33,667 bases of DNA from Elusimicrobia bacterium CG_4_9_14_3_um_filter_62_55. GTDB lineage: Bacteria > Elusimicrobiota > Elusimicrobia > UBA1565. This document shows, piece after piece, positions 15,263 to 23,732 of this stretch. The translations under genes and the position numbers were made by a program. The stretch covers positions 1-33,667 of the forward strand of contig PFUL01000010.1 of NCBI GenBank assembly GCA_002790095.1, given 5' to 3'. Position 1 is the stretch's first letter, and every line of letters begins with the position of its first letter. The notes below the pieces were generated by a model. The model had not been told where the DNA came from. It made no database searches and saw only the letters and a program-made list of their open reading frames with translations.

Positions 15263-18200
15263 ACCTGGGCGATCTCTTCCTCGACGACGCGCCGCCGTCG
15301 CGAGCGCGCGGTCCAGTCGATTCCAACTCGAAACAAGCAGGGGATCATCACCAAGGTGATCGCAGTGCCGAAGACGAGACCCCACGCCAATGAGAGCATC
15401 ATCTCGGCGAGCATCGCGTCGTAGCCGGCGAAGCCGTAGGCGGTGGGCAGCACGCCGGCGACCGTGGTCAAGGTCGTCAGCGTGACCGCGCGCAGGCGCG
15501 TCTGCGACGCCCGGGCGATGGCCCGGTCGAAGGTCTCGGCCGGCGCGTCCGGGTCCACGTCGTCGTTGAGCTTGCAGAGCATGACGATGGAATCGTTGAT
15601 GACGACTCCCACCAAGCCCAGCACGCCGACCGCCGCGTAGAAGCCGAAGAGAACCTTCCCGTGCGCCCAGAACGCCATCACCACCCCGACGATCCCGAAC
15701 GGGATCGCGACCATGATGACCAACGGCTGCTTCACCGAGTCGAAGAGAATCGCGAGGATCGCGTAAATCAAAAACAGGGCCAACAGCCCGGCGTTGCGGA
15801 AATCGCTGCTCGACTCCCGCGTGTCCTTGATCTCCCCGTCGAAGGCGAAATTGCCGTTGGGATGGCGGCTCAGGATGTCGGGAAAGACCTTCGTTTCCAT
15901 GAACTCCGCCGCGTCCAGCGGGGTCATTTTCGCCCCCTCGCGGATGTCGGCGTCGACGACGGTGGTCCGCTTGAACTCGCGCCTCGCGATCGAGGTGGGG
16001 GAGCGCACCTTCTCAACGCTCACGAGATCGCCGAGCGGAACCAGGTAGTTGCGCTGATTCTCAACAGGAATCGCGAGCACCTTCTCGATGTTGTTCTTCG
16101 CCCCGTCGGTGGTCGTCAGGCGGACGCGAATCTCTTCGTCTCCATTGGAGAACTGAAACAAGACCGTCCCCTCCAAGGCGGCGCGAAAGGTCTTGGCGAC
16201 GTCGCCGGGAGCGATCGAGAGCCGCTTCACCTTCTCCCGATTGATGCGCACTCGGTATTCGTCGGTAAAGAATCCCTCCTCGATCTCGGGGTCGGCGATG
16301 TCCGGATGCGCGTGCAGCGCGTCGCGCAATTCGCGAGACATCTTCTGGCGGGCCGGGTCGTCATTGTTCTGGACTAAAATGGTCAGCGGGCTGCCGGATT
16401 CGGAACCCCAGCGGCTTTTGCTGAAGCGGAGCTTCGAAAAGCCCTTTAGCCGCGCGAGTTCCTTTTCGAACTCCTGAACCAGCGCGTCGGCCGACTTCTC
16501 CCGCTGATCCTTGGGAACGATCTCAATGCCCAGGCGGAAGTTGTTCTGCTGCGCCGCCCCGCCGCGCCGGCTGCGGCCGACGCTGGTGCGGGTGCCGACG
16601 ACCTCCTTGCCGATGTAGGGGGTGAAGAGATCTTCGATTTCCTGAACCTTTCGTGCGGTGTCCAGCCGCGTCATCCCTTGCGCGGTAAAGCCCGTCAAGG
16701 TGATGTCGCGGGTCTCTTCGTTGGGAAACATCACGAATTTCATCTTGTTTTTCGCGCTCCAGCCGCAAAACGCGATCAGACCCAGAGAGAGGGCGAAGAA
16801 GGCCCAGCGCCAAGGAAGCACGCGTTCGAGGGCGCGGCCGTACCAGCGTTCGACCGCGTCGAACCAATGGGCGTGGGGCTCCAGCGCCCGCTTCGCCTTG
16901 GATCCCGGCAGGTCGAGCAGCATGTGCCCGGGCAGCAGGTAAAGCGATTCAAAGAGGCTCGCCGCGAGCACCAGGAAGATGATCGGGGGGATGAAGCTGA
17001 CGAACTTGCCGAAATGTCCGGAGAAGAAGAAAAGCGGGATGAACGCGACGCAGGTGGTGGCGACCGAGGCGACGACGGGGAGGGTCACGTACGCGGTGGC
17101 CCGGACGACCGCGACGGAGCGCTCCACCCCCTTCTGCGCCTCGCGGGTGATGTTTTCCGCGACGACGATGGCGTCGTCGACGATGATGCCCATCACGATG
17201 ATGACCGCCGCCAGCGTCGTTCCGTTGATGGTGTAGCCCAGCAAAGCCCCCCCGATCATCGCGAAACAGAGCGTGAAGGGGATTCCCATCGCCACCCAGA
17301 TGCCTGAGCGCTTGTCTAGAAAAGTGAACAACGACAGCAGGATGAGGATGAAGCCGAGCGCGCCGTTTTGCGCGATCAGATTGATGCGGTTGCGCACGTC
17401 GAAGGATTCGTCGTCGAGAGCGACGGCGCGGATGGAGCTGCCTTTCAGCGTCGACTCTCGAAAACGCGCGAGGGCCTTGCGGACCGAGTCGATCGAGTCG
17501 AGAATTCCGGAGGAGGCGGTTTTCACGACCGAGAACATCACGGCCTCGTGGCCGTTTACCTTCAGGATGTGGTCCGGTTTCTCGAACCCGGCCTCGATTT
17601 CGGCGACCTCGCGAAGCCGGACGACCCGGCCTTCAAACCCGCCTTGGACCGCGAGTTCGCCCAGTTTCTGCGGCGTGTCGAGTTCCGAGAGCAGCGTAAC
17701 CTTGGGTTCCCCTTCGGACTCGATGGTTCCGGCCGGCTGGCGGATGTGGTTGGCGCGGATTTGGGTTTGAATCGAATTAAATGGAATCTTGAACTTGACC
17801 AAATCCGGCGGCCGGACCCGGATCTGCACCTCTTCCTGGAGATAGCCCTGGCGGTCGATGCTGTTGACCTCTTTCAGCGGGAGTAGGCGGTTTTCCAGCG
17901 CGAGGGAGTAGCGCTGCAATTTTTGGCGGTCGTCGATCGAGAGCAGGTTCTTCCCTTCATGGTAAAGCGCGACGTCCATGATCGCCTTCTTGTCGGTCTT
18001 AAAGACGCGTACGACGGGATCATCAACGACCTCTTCAGGCAAACGCGTGTCGAGCACCGCGTTGCGCACCTCCGCGACGACCTCATCGACGTTGGAGAGT
18101 TCCGGCTCCAGTTCCACCCGGACGCTGCCTTGGCCGACGCTCGCGGTGCTGTCGAGCGAGTGGACGCCGTCGATGCCGCGGATCTTCTCTTCGAGCGGCT

Positions 18201-18399
18201 TGGTGATGTAGTACTCGACGTCTTCCGCCGGAGCGCCCGGATAACGCACGGAAATGCGGACGAAGTCGAAGGTGACCGAGGGCATCTCCTCCTTGCTCGT
18301 GGCGCGCCAGGCAAAAACGCCCCCGATCAGGACGCCCAAGAAAATCATGTTCGCCAGAAGGTGGCGCTTGACGAAGAAGCGGATGGAGTCGGTGATCAT
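15259..18399 (-). CDS. RND-family efflux pump, HAE1-like
   Basis: A 1046-residue inner-membrane pump of normal length, starting at ATG 18399 with ATGA overlap of the gene before it. The N-terminal membrane helix (about 13-30) is followed by a large periplasmic loop, helices from about 345, a second loop and C-terminal helices. TM4 holds the proton-relay pair D408-D409 (GIIVDDAIVV), corresponding to D407-D408 of AcrB; this is the HAE1/multidrug pattern and not that of heavy-metal (HME) pumps. It is followed by its outer-membrane factor. No membrane-fusion adaptor gene is present, which is unusual for such a pump. The surrounding ECF/anti-sigma/Spy-like genes suggest induction by envelope or metal stress. 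Confidence 0.95.
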   Translation of the reverse strand: MITDSIRFFVKRHLLANMIFLGVLIGGVFAWRATSKEEMPSVTFDFVRISVRYPGAPAEDVEYYITKPLEEKIRGIDGVHSLDSTASVGQGSVRVELEPELSNVDEVVAEVRNAVLDTRLPEEVVDDPVVRVFKTDKKAIMDVALYHEGKNLLSIDDRQKLQRYSLALENRLLPLKEVNSIDRQGYLQEEVQIRVRPPDLVKFKIPFNSIQTQIRANHIRQPAGTIESEGEPKVTLLSELDTPQKLGELAVQGGFEGRVVRLREVAEIEAGFEKPDHILKVNGHEAVMFSVVKTASSGILDSIDSVRKALARFRESTLKGSSIRAVALDDESFDVRNRINLIAQNGALGFILILLSLFTFLDKRSGIWVAMGIPFTLCFAMIGGALLGYTINGTTLAAVIIVMGIIVDDAIVVAENITREAQKGVERSVAVVRATAYVTLPVVASVATTCVAFIPLFFFSGHFGKFVSFIPPIIFLVLAASLFESLYLLPGHMLLDLPGSKAKRALEPHAHWFDAVERWYGRALERVLPWRWAFFALSLGLIAFCGWSAKNKMKFVMFPNEETRDITLTGFTAQGMTRLDTARKVQEIEDLFTPYIGKEVVGTRTSVGRSRRGGAAQQNNFRLGIEIVPKDQREKSADALVQEFEKELARLKGFSKLRFSKSRWGSESGSPLTILVQNNDDPARQKMSRELRDALHAHPDIADPEIEEGFFTDEYRVRINREKVKRLSIAPGDVAKTFRAALEGTVLFQFSNGDEEIRVRLTTTDGAKNNIEKVLAIPVENQRNYLVPLGDLVSVEKVRSPTSIARREFKRTTVVDADIREGAKMTPLDAAEFMETKVFPDILSRHPNGNFAFDGEIKDTRESSSDFRNAGLLALFLIYAILAILFDSVKQPLVIMVAIPFGIVGVVMAFWAHGKVLFGFYAAVGVLGLVGVVINDSIVMLCKLNDDVDPDAPAETFDRAIARASQTRLRAVTLTTLTTVAGVLPTAYGFAGYDAMLAEMMLSLAWGLVFGTAITLVMIPCLFRVGIDWTARSRRRRVVEEEIAQV

Positions 18400-18794
18400 T
18401 CCCGGGTCTTCTTCCCGGAACGACTGCGCCACCGCTTTCGGCGGGACTCCCATTTCTCGATGAAAGCGTCAAAACGCGTCTTCTGCTCGTCGTTGAGCAG
18501 TTCGCGAATCTCGGCCCGAGCCTCCTTGTGGAGCTTCTCATGCACACCGCGGGCGTTTTCGAACGAACGGGTCATTTCCGCCTGAGTGCGGTTGATGATG
18601 GCGGCGACCTTTTCCGTTTGCCCGGAGTCCAACTCCAGTCCCTTTTGGAGCCGTTGGACCATGCGGGTTTTATGCGCCTGCGGGTCTTTAAAACGGCGAA
18701 AGGCGGATTTCGCGAACAACCCGATAAAAATCGCGCCGACCAAGACTCCCAGGGCGAATCCGGCGAAGAACTGCTTCTTGTCGATGCGGTTCAT
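18396..18794 (-). CDS. Membrane-anchored Spy/CnrX-like periplasmic protein
   Basis: A 132-residue protein starting at ATG 18794 (ATGA overlap with the anti-sigma stop). One N-terminal membrane helix (about 9-30, FFAGFALGVLVGAIFIGLF) is followed by an all-helical charged domain with 'GLELDSGQTEKVAAII' and 'ELLNDEQKTRFDAF'. Those are the two L-x-x-x-Q-type signatures of the Spy/LTXXQ and heavy-metal-resistance (CnrX, ZraP) group. By analogy with CnrX it could sense periplasmic metal or misfolding and signal to the anti-sigma factor upstream. It has few Met or His residues (H in AHKTRM and GVHEKLHKE), so metal binding is uncertain. Confidence 0.75.
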   Translation of the reverse strand: MNRIDKKQFFAGFALGVLVGAIFIGLFAKSAFRRFKDPQAHKTRMVQRLQKGLELDSGQTEKVAAIINRTQAEMTRSFENARGVHEKLHKEARAEIRELLNDEQKTRFDAFIEKWESRRKRWRSRSGKKTRE

Positions 18795-19183
18795 GGGGCG
18801 TCTTCCCAAATCGCCGCGAGCGGGGAGGCGTCGGCCACTAATTCAGCGTCGGAGGCCAGCGCGGACGAAATCATCGGAGTCCAGACGACGATCGTCAGGG
18901 CGAAGGCTGCGCAAAAGGCCGGAACCAGCCAGTGCAGGGGCAACGCCGGGGGTTCTTCCGGCGGGAGGCGATCGAGCACGCGCTGCACGAAATCCTCGGA
19001 CCGTGCGGGCGGCCGCTGCGCCCGAAAAAGAGCTGCGGACGCCCGCACCGAGGCGGAAAACGCGGCACATTCCGGACAGGCCCGCAGATGCCCGGAGAGT
19101 GCGTCTTTCTCGGCGTCAGGAAGAAGGCCGTCCGCTTCCAGGGAAATCCGATCTCGAATCGCTTCGTGGTTCATCGCTGCCAT
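18791..19183 (-). CDS. Zinc-finger anti-sigma factor
   Basis: A 130-residue protein whose ATG follows directly on the sigma stop (TAAATG). The N-terminal half has the ZAS-type zinc-binding motif H-x3-C-x2-C (GHLRACPECAAF, about 31-40), which in this family clamps the cognate ECF factor. One membrane helix lies at about 83-105. A short periplasmic tail ends the protein. It probably holds the sigma factor encoded just upstream inactive at the inner membrane until a signal arrives, perhaps through the Spy-like protein encoded next. A second ATG four codons in is also possible as the start. Confidence 0.88.
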   Translation of the reverse strand: MAAMNHEAIRDRISLEADGLLPDAEKDALSGHLRACPECAAFSASVRASAALFRAQRPPARSEDFVQRVLDRLPPEEPPALPLHWLVPAFCAAFALTIVVWTPMISSALASDAELVADASPLAAIWEDAP

Positions 19184-19717
19184 TTAGACGCCCGGGGGGG
19201 CCTCAAAGTGTCGGATTTTCTCAGACAATTTCTCACGGGCTCTCCTTAGGCGCGCCTTGACGGAATCGAGGGTCCACCCCGTTGTCTCGCAGATTTCCTC
19301 ATAGGAAAAACCTTGTAATTCCCTCAAAATTATCGCCGTGCGCTGGTCCTCGGGCAGGAGAGCAAGCAAGGCGGAGATCTCTTCCTTCGCGTCGGAGGCG
19401 CGCCTGCCGGCCTCATGATCCGAGAGTTCCACGCCTTCAAGGCTCCCCGCTTTTTCGCGCGCGCGGCGGCGAAGCAGATCCAGGCACAGATTCACAGAAA
19501 TGCGATGAAGCCAGGTCGCCAGGCGGGAGCGTCCATCGAATTCTTCGAGTTTTTGGAACGTTTTGAGGAAGACTTCCTGCGCCGCGTCGTCCGCCTCGGC
19601 GTCGTTGCCCAACATCGAGCGGCATAAGAGGATGACCCTCGGGTGGTGTTCGCGAACCAGGTTCGCGAACGCGTTCCGGTCGCCCTCGCGGGCCTCCTTA
19701 ACGAATTCCTCTTCCAC
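19184..19717 (-). CDS. ECF-type RNA polymerase sigma factor (pump operon)
   Basis: A 177-residue RpoE-like ECF factor with region 2 (about 10-75, ADDAAQEVFLKTFQKLEEF) and region 4 (about 115-165, LPEDQRTAIILRELQGFSYEEICETTGWTLDSVKARL). It starts at GTG 19717. It is first in the minus-strand operon sigma, anti-sigma, Spy-like, RND pump, outer-membrane factor. A TG-extended TAGAAT lies six bases before the GTG, so the mRNA may be leaderless. The divergent soluble Spy-like gene may share its regulation, but I could not identify a shared ECF promoter in the 100-base gap. Confidence 0.93.
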   Translation of the reverse strand: MEEEFVKEAREGDRNAFANLVREHHPRVILLCRSMLGNDAEADDAAQEVFLKTFQKLEEFDGRSRLATWLHRISVNLCLDLLRRRAREKAGSLEGVELSDHEAGRRASDAKEEISALLALLPEDQRTAIILRELQGFSYEEICETTGWTLDSVKARLRRAREKLSEKIRHFEAPPGV

Positions 19718-19723
19718 CTCCGA

Positions 19724-19729
19724 ATTCTA
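19724..19729 (-). promoter_or_regulatory. -10 element directly before the ECF sigma gene
   Basis: The minus strand reads TGCTAGAAT, six bases, GTG. This is a TG-extended -10, with the expected transcription start at or next to the start codon. Confidence 0.45.
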
Positions 19730-19817
19730 GCAGTTCGCCGGGACCGACACTTTCGCCGCGATTCTTGCGTCCAAGCAAGTAGACGGGTCGACACGGTCGC
19801 CCGAGGGAGGAAGAACG

Positions 19818-20279
19818 ATGACGAAAAAAATGACGATGTTCGCGGTGATCGCGTTGTTGGCGGCGGCGGGGACGCTGCAGGCCAAAGGGATGGGGCGCCA
19901 GGGAGCGGGGCCCGGGGTCTCCGGAGCATGGCACGGGAAAGGCGGTTTCGGGCAAAAGTTCGGCAAGCGGATGGTGACGCATATGCGCGATCGTTTGTCG
20001 GAAAAACTCGACTTGAGCGCCGAACAGGAAAAGAAGGTCGAGGAGATCCTGACCGCCAAGGCCGAGAAGGCGAAGGCCCTTTTGGAAGAGGCCCGCAAAA
20101 AGGGAGACGCGCTGCGCCAAGAGGGCTCCGTTGAAATTCGTGCGATTCTCGACAAGGAACAGGCGAAGACCTTCGACAAGTTGAAGAGCCGCATGGAGCG
20201 GCGCCGAGACGAACGCCGCGCGCGTCGGCTCGGCGACGGCGGAAATGCCGAAGGGCGCGGCGAACAGGGCGGCGACTGA
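19818..20279 (+). CDS. Soluble periplasmic Spy/CpxP-like protein
   Basis: A 153-residue protein with a signal peptide at residues 1-22 (FAVIALLAAAGTLQA-K). A Gly-rich segment follows, then a charged helical domain: LDLSAEQEKKVEEILTAKAEKAKALLEEARKKG and ILDKEQAKTFDKLKSRMERRRDE, the paired LTXXQ-like motifs of Spy/CpxP/ZraP proteins, which act as periplasmic chaperones or stress sensors. GGAGGAAG lies before ATG 19818. It is divergent from the ECF-pump operon and is a likely co-regulated target. Confidence 0.82.
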   Translation: MTKKMTMFAVIALLAAAGTLQAKGMGRQGAGPGVSGAWHGKGGFGQKFGKRMVTHMRDRLSEKLDLSAEQEKKVEEILTAKAEKAKALLEEARKKGDALRQEGSVEIRAILDKEQAKTFDKLKSRMERRRDERRARRLGDGGNAEGRGEQGGD

Positions 20280-20329
20280 GCGGCGGACGCGGGCGCCGAC
20301 CCCCGTTCGGCGCCCGTGTTCTCCATCCC

Positions 20330-20358
20330 TTGCGCGGGCGTTCGTTGCGGCCTACACT
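20330..20358 (+). promoter_or_regulatory. Promoter of the patatin-like gene, leaderless type
   Basis: TTGCGC, a 17-base spacer, then TACACT, ending seven bases before ATG 20366. Transcription would start at about the ATG. Confidence 0.4.
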
Positions 20359-20365
20359 GAGGGCA

Positions 20366-21184
20366 ATGGAATTTAAGAGACCGCTCGGATTGGTCCTGAC
20401 GGGAGGGGGCGCGCTCGGCTCCTGGCAGGCGGGGTGTCTCCAGGGGCTGCTCGACGGCGGGCTCCGGCCCGACCGGGTTCTGGGCTACAGCTCAGGGGCG
20501 TTGGCCGGTGCCGGTGGGTTTCTCGGCGTGATGCCGGAACTGGTGCGGCGCTGGCGCCGGATCGATGAAGGACGGATCCTGCGTTTTTCCCCGAAGTTCT
20601 CCCCGTTCAGCCTGTTTTCAGGAGCCTCGCTGTTTGAATCCGCCAGCGCCGCGCGCGATGAGACCGCCGCCCGACGTTCGGCTTCGTTTGATTTTACGGT
20701 GGTGACCGTCGATCTTGGACGCGATGAGCCGGCGTATCATCGATTTTCGCCTTCGGGGGAATGGGACGGTCCTCTTGAACACCGCCTCGTGGCGAGCGCG
20801 TCGATTCCCGTCATCTTTCCACCGGTCGAAATCGGGGGATGCGTGTTTTCGGACGGAGGCATTCCTTGCGGGAAGCCGTTGAGCTACGCGTCGCTGGAGG
20901 GGTGCCGCGAAGTGATCGTGATCGAAATGGTGCGTCCCGAGGAGAGAGGGAGACGGTATTGGAACCCGCTGCGGCGCTATGAACAGCAGGGACGCGAAGC
21001 GGCGTTGGATCAGGCCGAACGCGGGATCGCGTCCTTGAGGGCGCTCCCCGATCCTCCGCGCGTGCATCGCCTCCGACCGTCCAGGATTCTTGAATTCTCG
21101 ATGCTCGATTTCAAATCGGCCTACTGTTCTCCGGCTCTGGATGGGGGGATCGCGGACGCCCGCCGCTTTCTGGATTCACTCTAG
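20366..21184 (+). CDS. Patatin-like phospholipase
   Basis: A 272-residue protein starting at ATG 20366; the 12-codon extension upstream overlaps the presumed promoter. The oxyanion-hole motif GGGALG spans 13-18, the nucleophile elbow G40-Y-S42-S-G44 follows, and the catalytic Asp is D163 in SDGGIP, the DG(G/A) motif. Together these are the Ser-Asp dyad of patatins, lipid acyl hydrolases. There is no signal peptide, so a cytoplasmic or membrane-associated lipase is likely. It is short for the family, with no extra domains. Confidence 0.92.
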   Translation: MEFKRPLGLVLTGGGALGSWQAGCLQGLLDGGLRPDRVLGYSSGALAGAGGFLGVMPELVRRWRRIDEGRILRFSPKFSPFSLFSGASLFESASAARDETAARRSASFDFTVVTVDLGRDEPAYHRFSPSGEWDGPLEHRLVASASIPVIFPPVEIGGCVFSDGGIPCGKPLSYASLEGCREVIVIEMVRPEERGRRYWNPLRRYEQQGREAALDQAERGIASLRALPDPPRVHRLRPSRILEFSMLDFKSAYCSPALDGGIADARRFLDSL

Positions 21185-21192
21185 AATTTGGC

Positions 21193-21198
21193 TAGAAT
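21193..21198 (+). promoter_or_regulatory. -10 element directly before the 21205 gene
   Basis: TTGGCTAGAAT then six bases then ATG. An additional TAGAAT lies 11 bases upstream (21182-21187), overlapping the previous stop. The -35 is poor. Confidence 0.45.
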
Positions 21199-21204
21199 GC
21201 GGTT

Positions 21205-21642
21205 ATGCGCATCGAACTGAGCGAAGAGGACTACCGTTTTCTGGTCGATCTCGCGTATCTGGGCGAGTGGATGATCAACGCCTACCGGGATCCGATGCGG
21301 ACGCTTCCCGAATACGAGGACGCGCTGCGCCAACTGCTCGTTTTCTGCGAGGAGGCGGGTTTCCCGGAACTCGCGGATGAGGAGACTCACGATCCCACGT
21401 CGGTGCTCGAAAACGACCGCGAGGTCCGCCGGTTCATCGAAGGCTACAACGACGAGAATTTCTGGCACGAACTGCTGGAGCGTCTGGCGTATCGCGATTT
21501 GGAAAAAAAGATGGGGTTTCGCACGGTGCGCGACCTGCCCCCGGAGGAGCGCGACCGCCTGCTTGAGGAAATCGAAGACAAATACCTCGAGGAATTGGAG
21601 AAGAACGGGATCGACAATCTGGAATTCAAGGGAACCCCATGA
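21205..21642 (+). CDS. Acidic helical protein of unknown function
   Basis: A 145-residue protein, strongly acidic and predicted all-helical, with no signal or membrane segment. The N-terminus (EEDYRFLVDLAYLGEWMINAYRD) and the middle (FIEGYNDENFWHELLERLAYRDLEKKMG) look like a conserved small-protein family, but I cannot name it. Its stop overlaps the ATG of the receiver-domain gene (21639-21642), so the two are co-translated, and it could be a partner of that receiver. No ribosome-binding site is visible; the -10 just before ATG suggests a leaderless mRNA. Confidence 0.75.
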   Translation: MRIELSEEDYRFLVDLAYLGEWMINAYRDPMRTLPEYEDALRQLLVFCEEAGFPELADEETHDPTSVLENDREVRRFIEGYNDENFWHELLERLAYRDLEKKMGFRTVRDLPPEERDRLLEEIEDKYLEELEKNGIDNLEFKGTP

Positions 21643-22046
21643 TCAGGAAGAAGATCCTCCTCGCCGATGACGAAGACGATTTCCGCGAGTTGATGACCCT
21701 CTACCTCATGCGCGTGGACCGGTACGAACTCTTCGAGGCGCGGGACGGGGGGGAAGCGCTCGAAAAGGCGATTGCGGAGTCTCCGGATTTGATTTTGCTC
21801 GACTTGATGATGCCCGTGCTCGACGGGTTTCAAGTCGCGTCGGAGCTCACGGCGCGCCTGGGCGTCAGCGCTCCTAAGATTTTGATCGTCACGGGGCGCA
21901 ATCTGGTCGAGGAGGACGCCGCGATCCTGCTCAGCGGCGCCATCGGCATTATGCGCAAGCCGGTCAAAATGGAACAGCTGTTGAAAAACGTCGAGCGGGC
22001 CCTGGCCGGAGACCCGCTCGATGCCGATTGGTCGGCGATTCAGTAA
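21639..22046 (+). CDS. Stand-alone response-regulator receiver domain
   Basis: A 135-residue CheY-like protein. The acidic pocket is D10-D11, the phospho-acceptor is D55 (LLLDLMMP), the switch threonine is in ILIVTGR, and the conserved lysine is in MRKPVK. There is no output domain, so it probably works by protein contact. No histidine kinase gene is in the window. It is coupled to the unknown acidic protein upstream by ATGA overlap and converges on the acyl-CoA dehydrogenase gene with a 15-base gap. Confidence 0.93.
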   Translation: MIRKKILLADDEDDFRELMTLYLMRVDRYELFEARDGGEALEKAIAESPDLILLDLMMPVLDGFQVASELTARLGVSAPKILIVTGRNLVEEDAAILLSGAIGIMRKPVKMEQLLKNVERALAGDPLDADWSAIQ

Positions 22047-22061
22047 GCCCTTTCCCGGTGC

Positions 22062-23732
22062 TTATTCCTCGGCTTTGTAGACCTCGACTAATTTCCCCGC
22101 CACGAGGTCCATGTCCGCCCGGTCTCCCTTGAGGACGGCCGAGAGCTTCTCCAGTTCCATCGTCCGCGCGAAGTCCGGCGCGTCACCGTAGCCGCAGACG
22201 AGCTTGATTCCTTCACTCGCGATATGCGACGCGGCTTGCCGCGCGTAGATGCGGGCCATGGCGCGCCAGGTCTCGCGGTCGAACGCGACCCCTTCGGAAT
22301 ACTTATCCTTGGCGGCGGCGCGGGAGAACGCGAGGGCGACCTCTGCCCAGGCGAACAATTCGCCGAGCTTAAAGGTCACGGCCTGATTTTCAGTCGTGAT
22401 CTTCTGATCGTAGCAGGACTTGAGCGTTTTCGAGAGCGCCCGGCAGGCGACCGCCGCCGCGTCGGCCCCGACCTGAGCGTCCTTGGCGTGAAGGGCGTCC
22501 ATCTCCTCGGCGAGCTTGTCGTACACCGTGAGTTCGCCGTTGACGTTCTCCAGCCAGCGCTTGCCGTAGGTGGTCATCTGGAGGATTTCACTGGTTCCCT
22601 CGTAGATGCAGGTGATCTTGATGTCGCGCTTAAGCCGTTCGACCGGGAACTCCTTGCTGTAGCCGTTGCCGCCGAGGGACTGGATGGCCGCGTCGGCCGC
22701 GAGGTTCGCGGTTTCGGTCGTCAGGTACTTGGCGATCGCGCCCTCGACCTGCAGGCCGGCTTCGCCGCCGTCGAGCCGCGCGGCGCACTCCTCGATGAAC
22801 GCTCGGCAGGCTTCCAGGCGCGCTGCGAACCCAACGATGAACTTGTGGTTGTAGCCCTGCATCTCCTTGAGCAGGCCGCCGCGGACCTTTCGCATTTGGC
22901 TGTAGCGAATCGCGTGCTTCACCGATTCCCAGCCGGTACCGAGCGCGAGCGAGGCGACCATCAGGCGCGTATAGCCGAACACGGCCTGCGCCTGACGCAT
23001 GCCTTTTCCTTCCTCGCCGCCGACCAGGTTCTCGACCGGAACGAAGACTTCGTTGAGTGAGAGCGGGGTGGTGTTGCTGATGCGGATGCCGTGCTTGTCC
23101 TCGTGTTTATCGGCGACGAGACCCTCGGTCCCCTTCTCCACGATGAACCACGAGACGCCCTTCTTCGTCTTCGCGAGAATCGTGTAGAGACCCGCGACCC
23201 CGCCGTTGGTGATCCACATCTTGCTTCCGGTGATTTTGTAACCCTTAATCGTCTCCCCGTCCATCACGCGCTCCGCGCGGGTGGCAAGGTGGAGCAGGTC
23301 GCTGCCGGCGTCGGCTTCGGTGGCGCCGTAGGCGACAAGCAGCCCTTCCTTCGCCGCCTTGGTCAGCCACTTATCCTTCTGCTCCTGGGTGCCGCCGACC
23401 ATGATCGGGTCCAAGCCCAGGAAGGTGGCGAACACCGAGGTGGCGACGCCGAGGTCGATGCCCGCGAGCACTTCGCAGGCCCGGGCGATGTCGTAGGTAT
23501 TGCCGCCGAGTCCGCCGTACTGCTCGGGCAAAAGCATCAAGTGAATGCCGACCTTTTCCTCGTCGTAAAGATCCTTCATGATCTCTGCGGGGAATTCGTT
23601 CTTTTCGTCGAGTTCGGCGAGAACCTTCTGCGTGAGGTTGCGTCCCGCGTATTCCTTCAGCGTCTCGAAGACCATTTCGCGGGTCTCGGGGTCGAGTCCC
23701 TTGCCTTTCACAAGCTGTTCGATCACGGCCAT
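22062..23732 (-). CDS. Acyl-CoA dehydrogenase with C-terminal extension
   Basis: A 556-residue FAD-dependent dehydrogenase that introduces the alpha-beta double bond into acyl-CoA. The N-terminal helical domain, central beta domain (GATEADAGSDLLHLATRAE...KMWITNGG) and C-terminal helical domain are all present. E378 in CIYEGTSEI corresponds to the catalytic base of MCAD (E376). About 150 extra residues follow the dehydrogenase core, as in the longer ACADs such as VLCAD/ACAD9-like or bacterial AcdA groups. It is monocistronic. GAGAGG precedes ATG 23732. An electron-transfer flavoprotein would be needed but is not encoded here. Confidence 0.95.
   Translation of the reverse strand: MAVIEQLVKGKGLDPETREMVFETLKEYAGRNLTQKVLAELDEKNEFPAEIMKDLYDEEKVGIHLMLLPEQYGGLGGNTYDIARACEVLAGIDLGVATSVFATFLGLDPIMVGGTQEQKDKWLTKAAKEGLLVAYGATEADAGSDLLHLATRAERVMDGETIKGYKITGSKMWITNGGVAGLYTILAKTKKGVSWFIVEKGTEGLVADKHEDKHGIRISNTTPLSLNEVFVPVENLVGGEEGKGMRQAQAVFGYTRLMVASLALGTGWESVKHAIRYSQMRKVRGGLLKEMQGYNHKFIVGFAARLEACRAFIEECAARLDGGEAGLQVEGAIAKYLTTETANLAADAAIQSLGGNGYSKEFPVERLKRDIKITCIYEGTSEILQMTTYGKRWLENVNGELTVYDKLAEEMDALHAKDAQVGADAAAVACRALSKTLKSCYDQKITTENQAVTFKLGELFAWAEVALAFSRAAAKDKYSEGVAFDRETWRAMARIYARQAASHIASEGIKLVCGYGDAPDFARTMELEKLSAVLKGDRADMDLVAGKLVEVYKAEE

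Noticed and set aside
22062-23732. Operon of beta-oxidation genes
   Set aside because: Only the acyl-CoA dehydrogenase is present; its neighbours on both sides are unrelated and face other directions.
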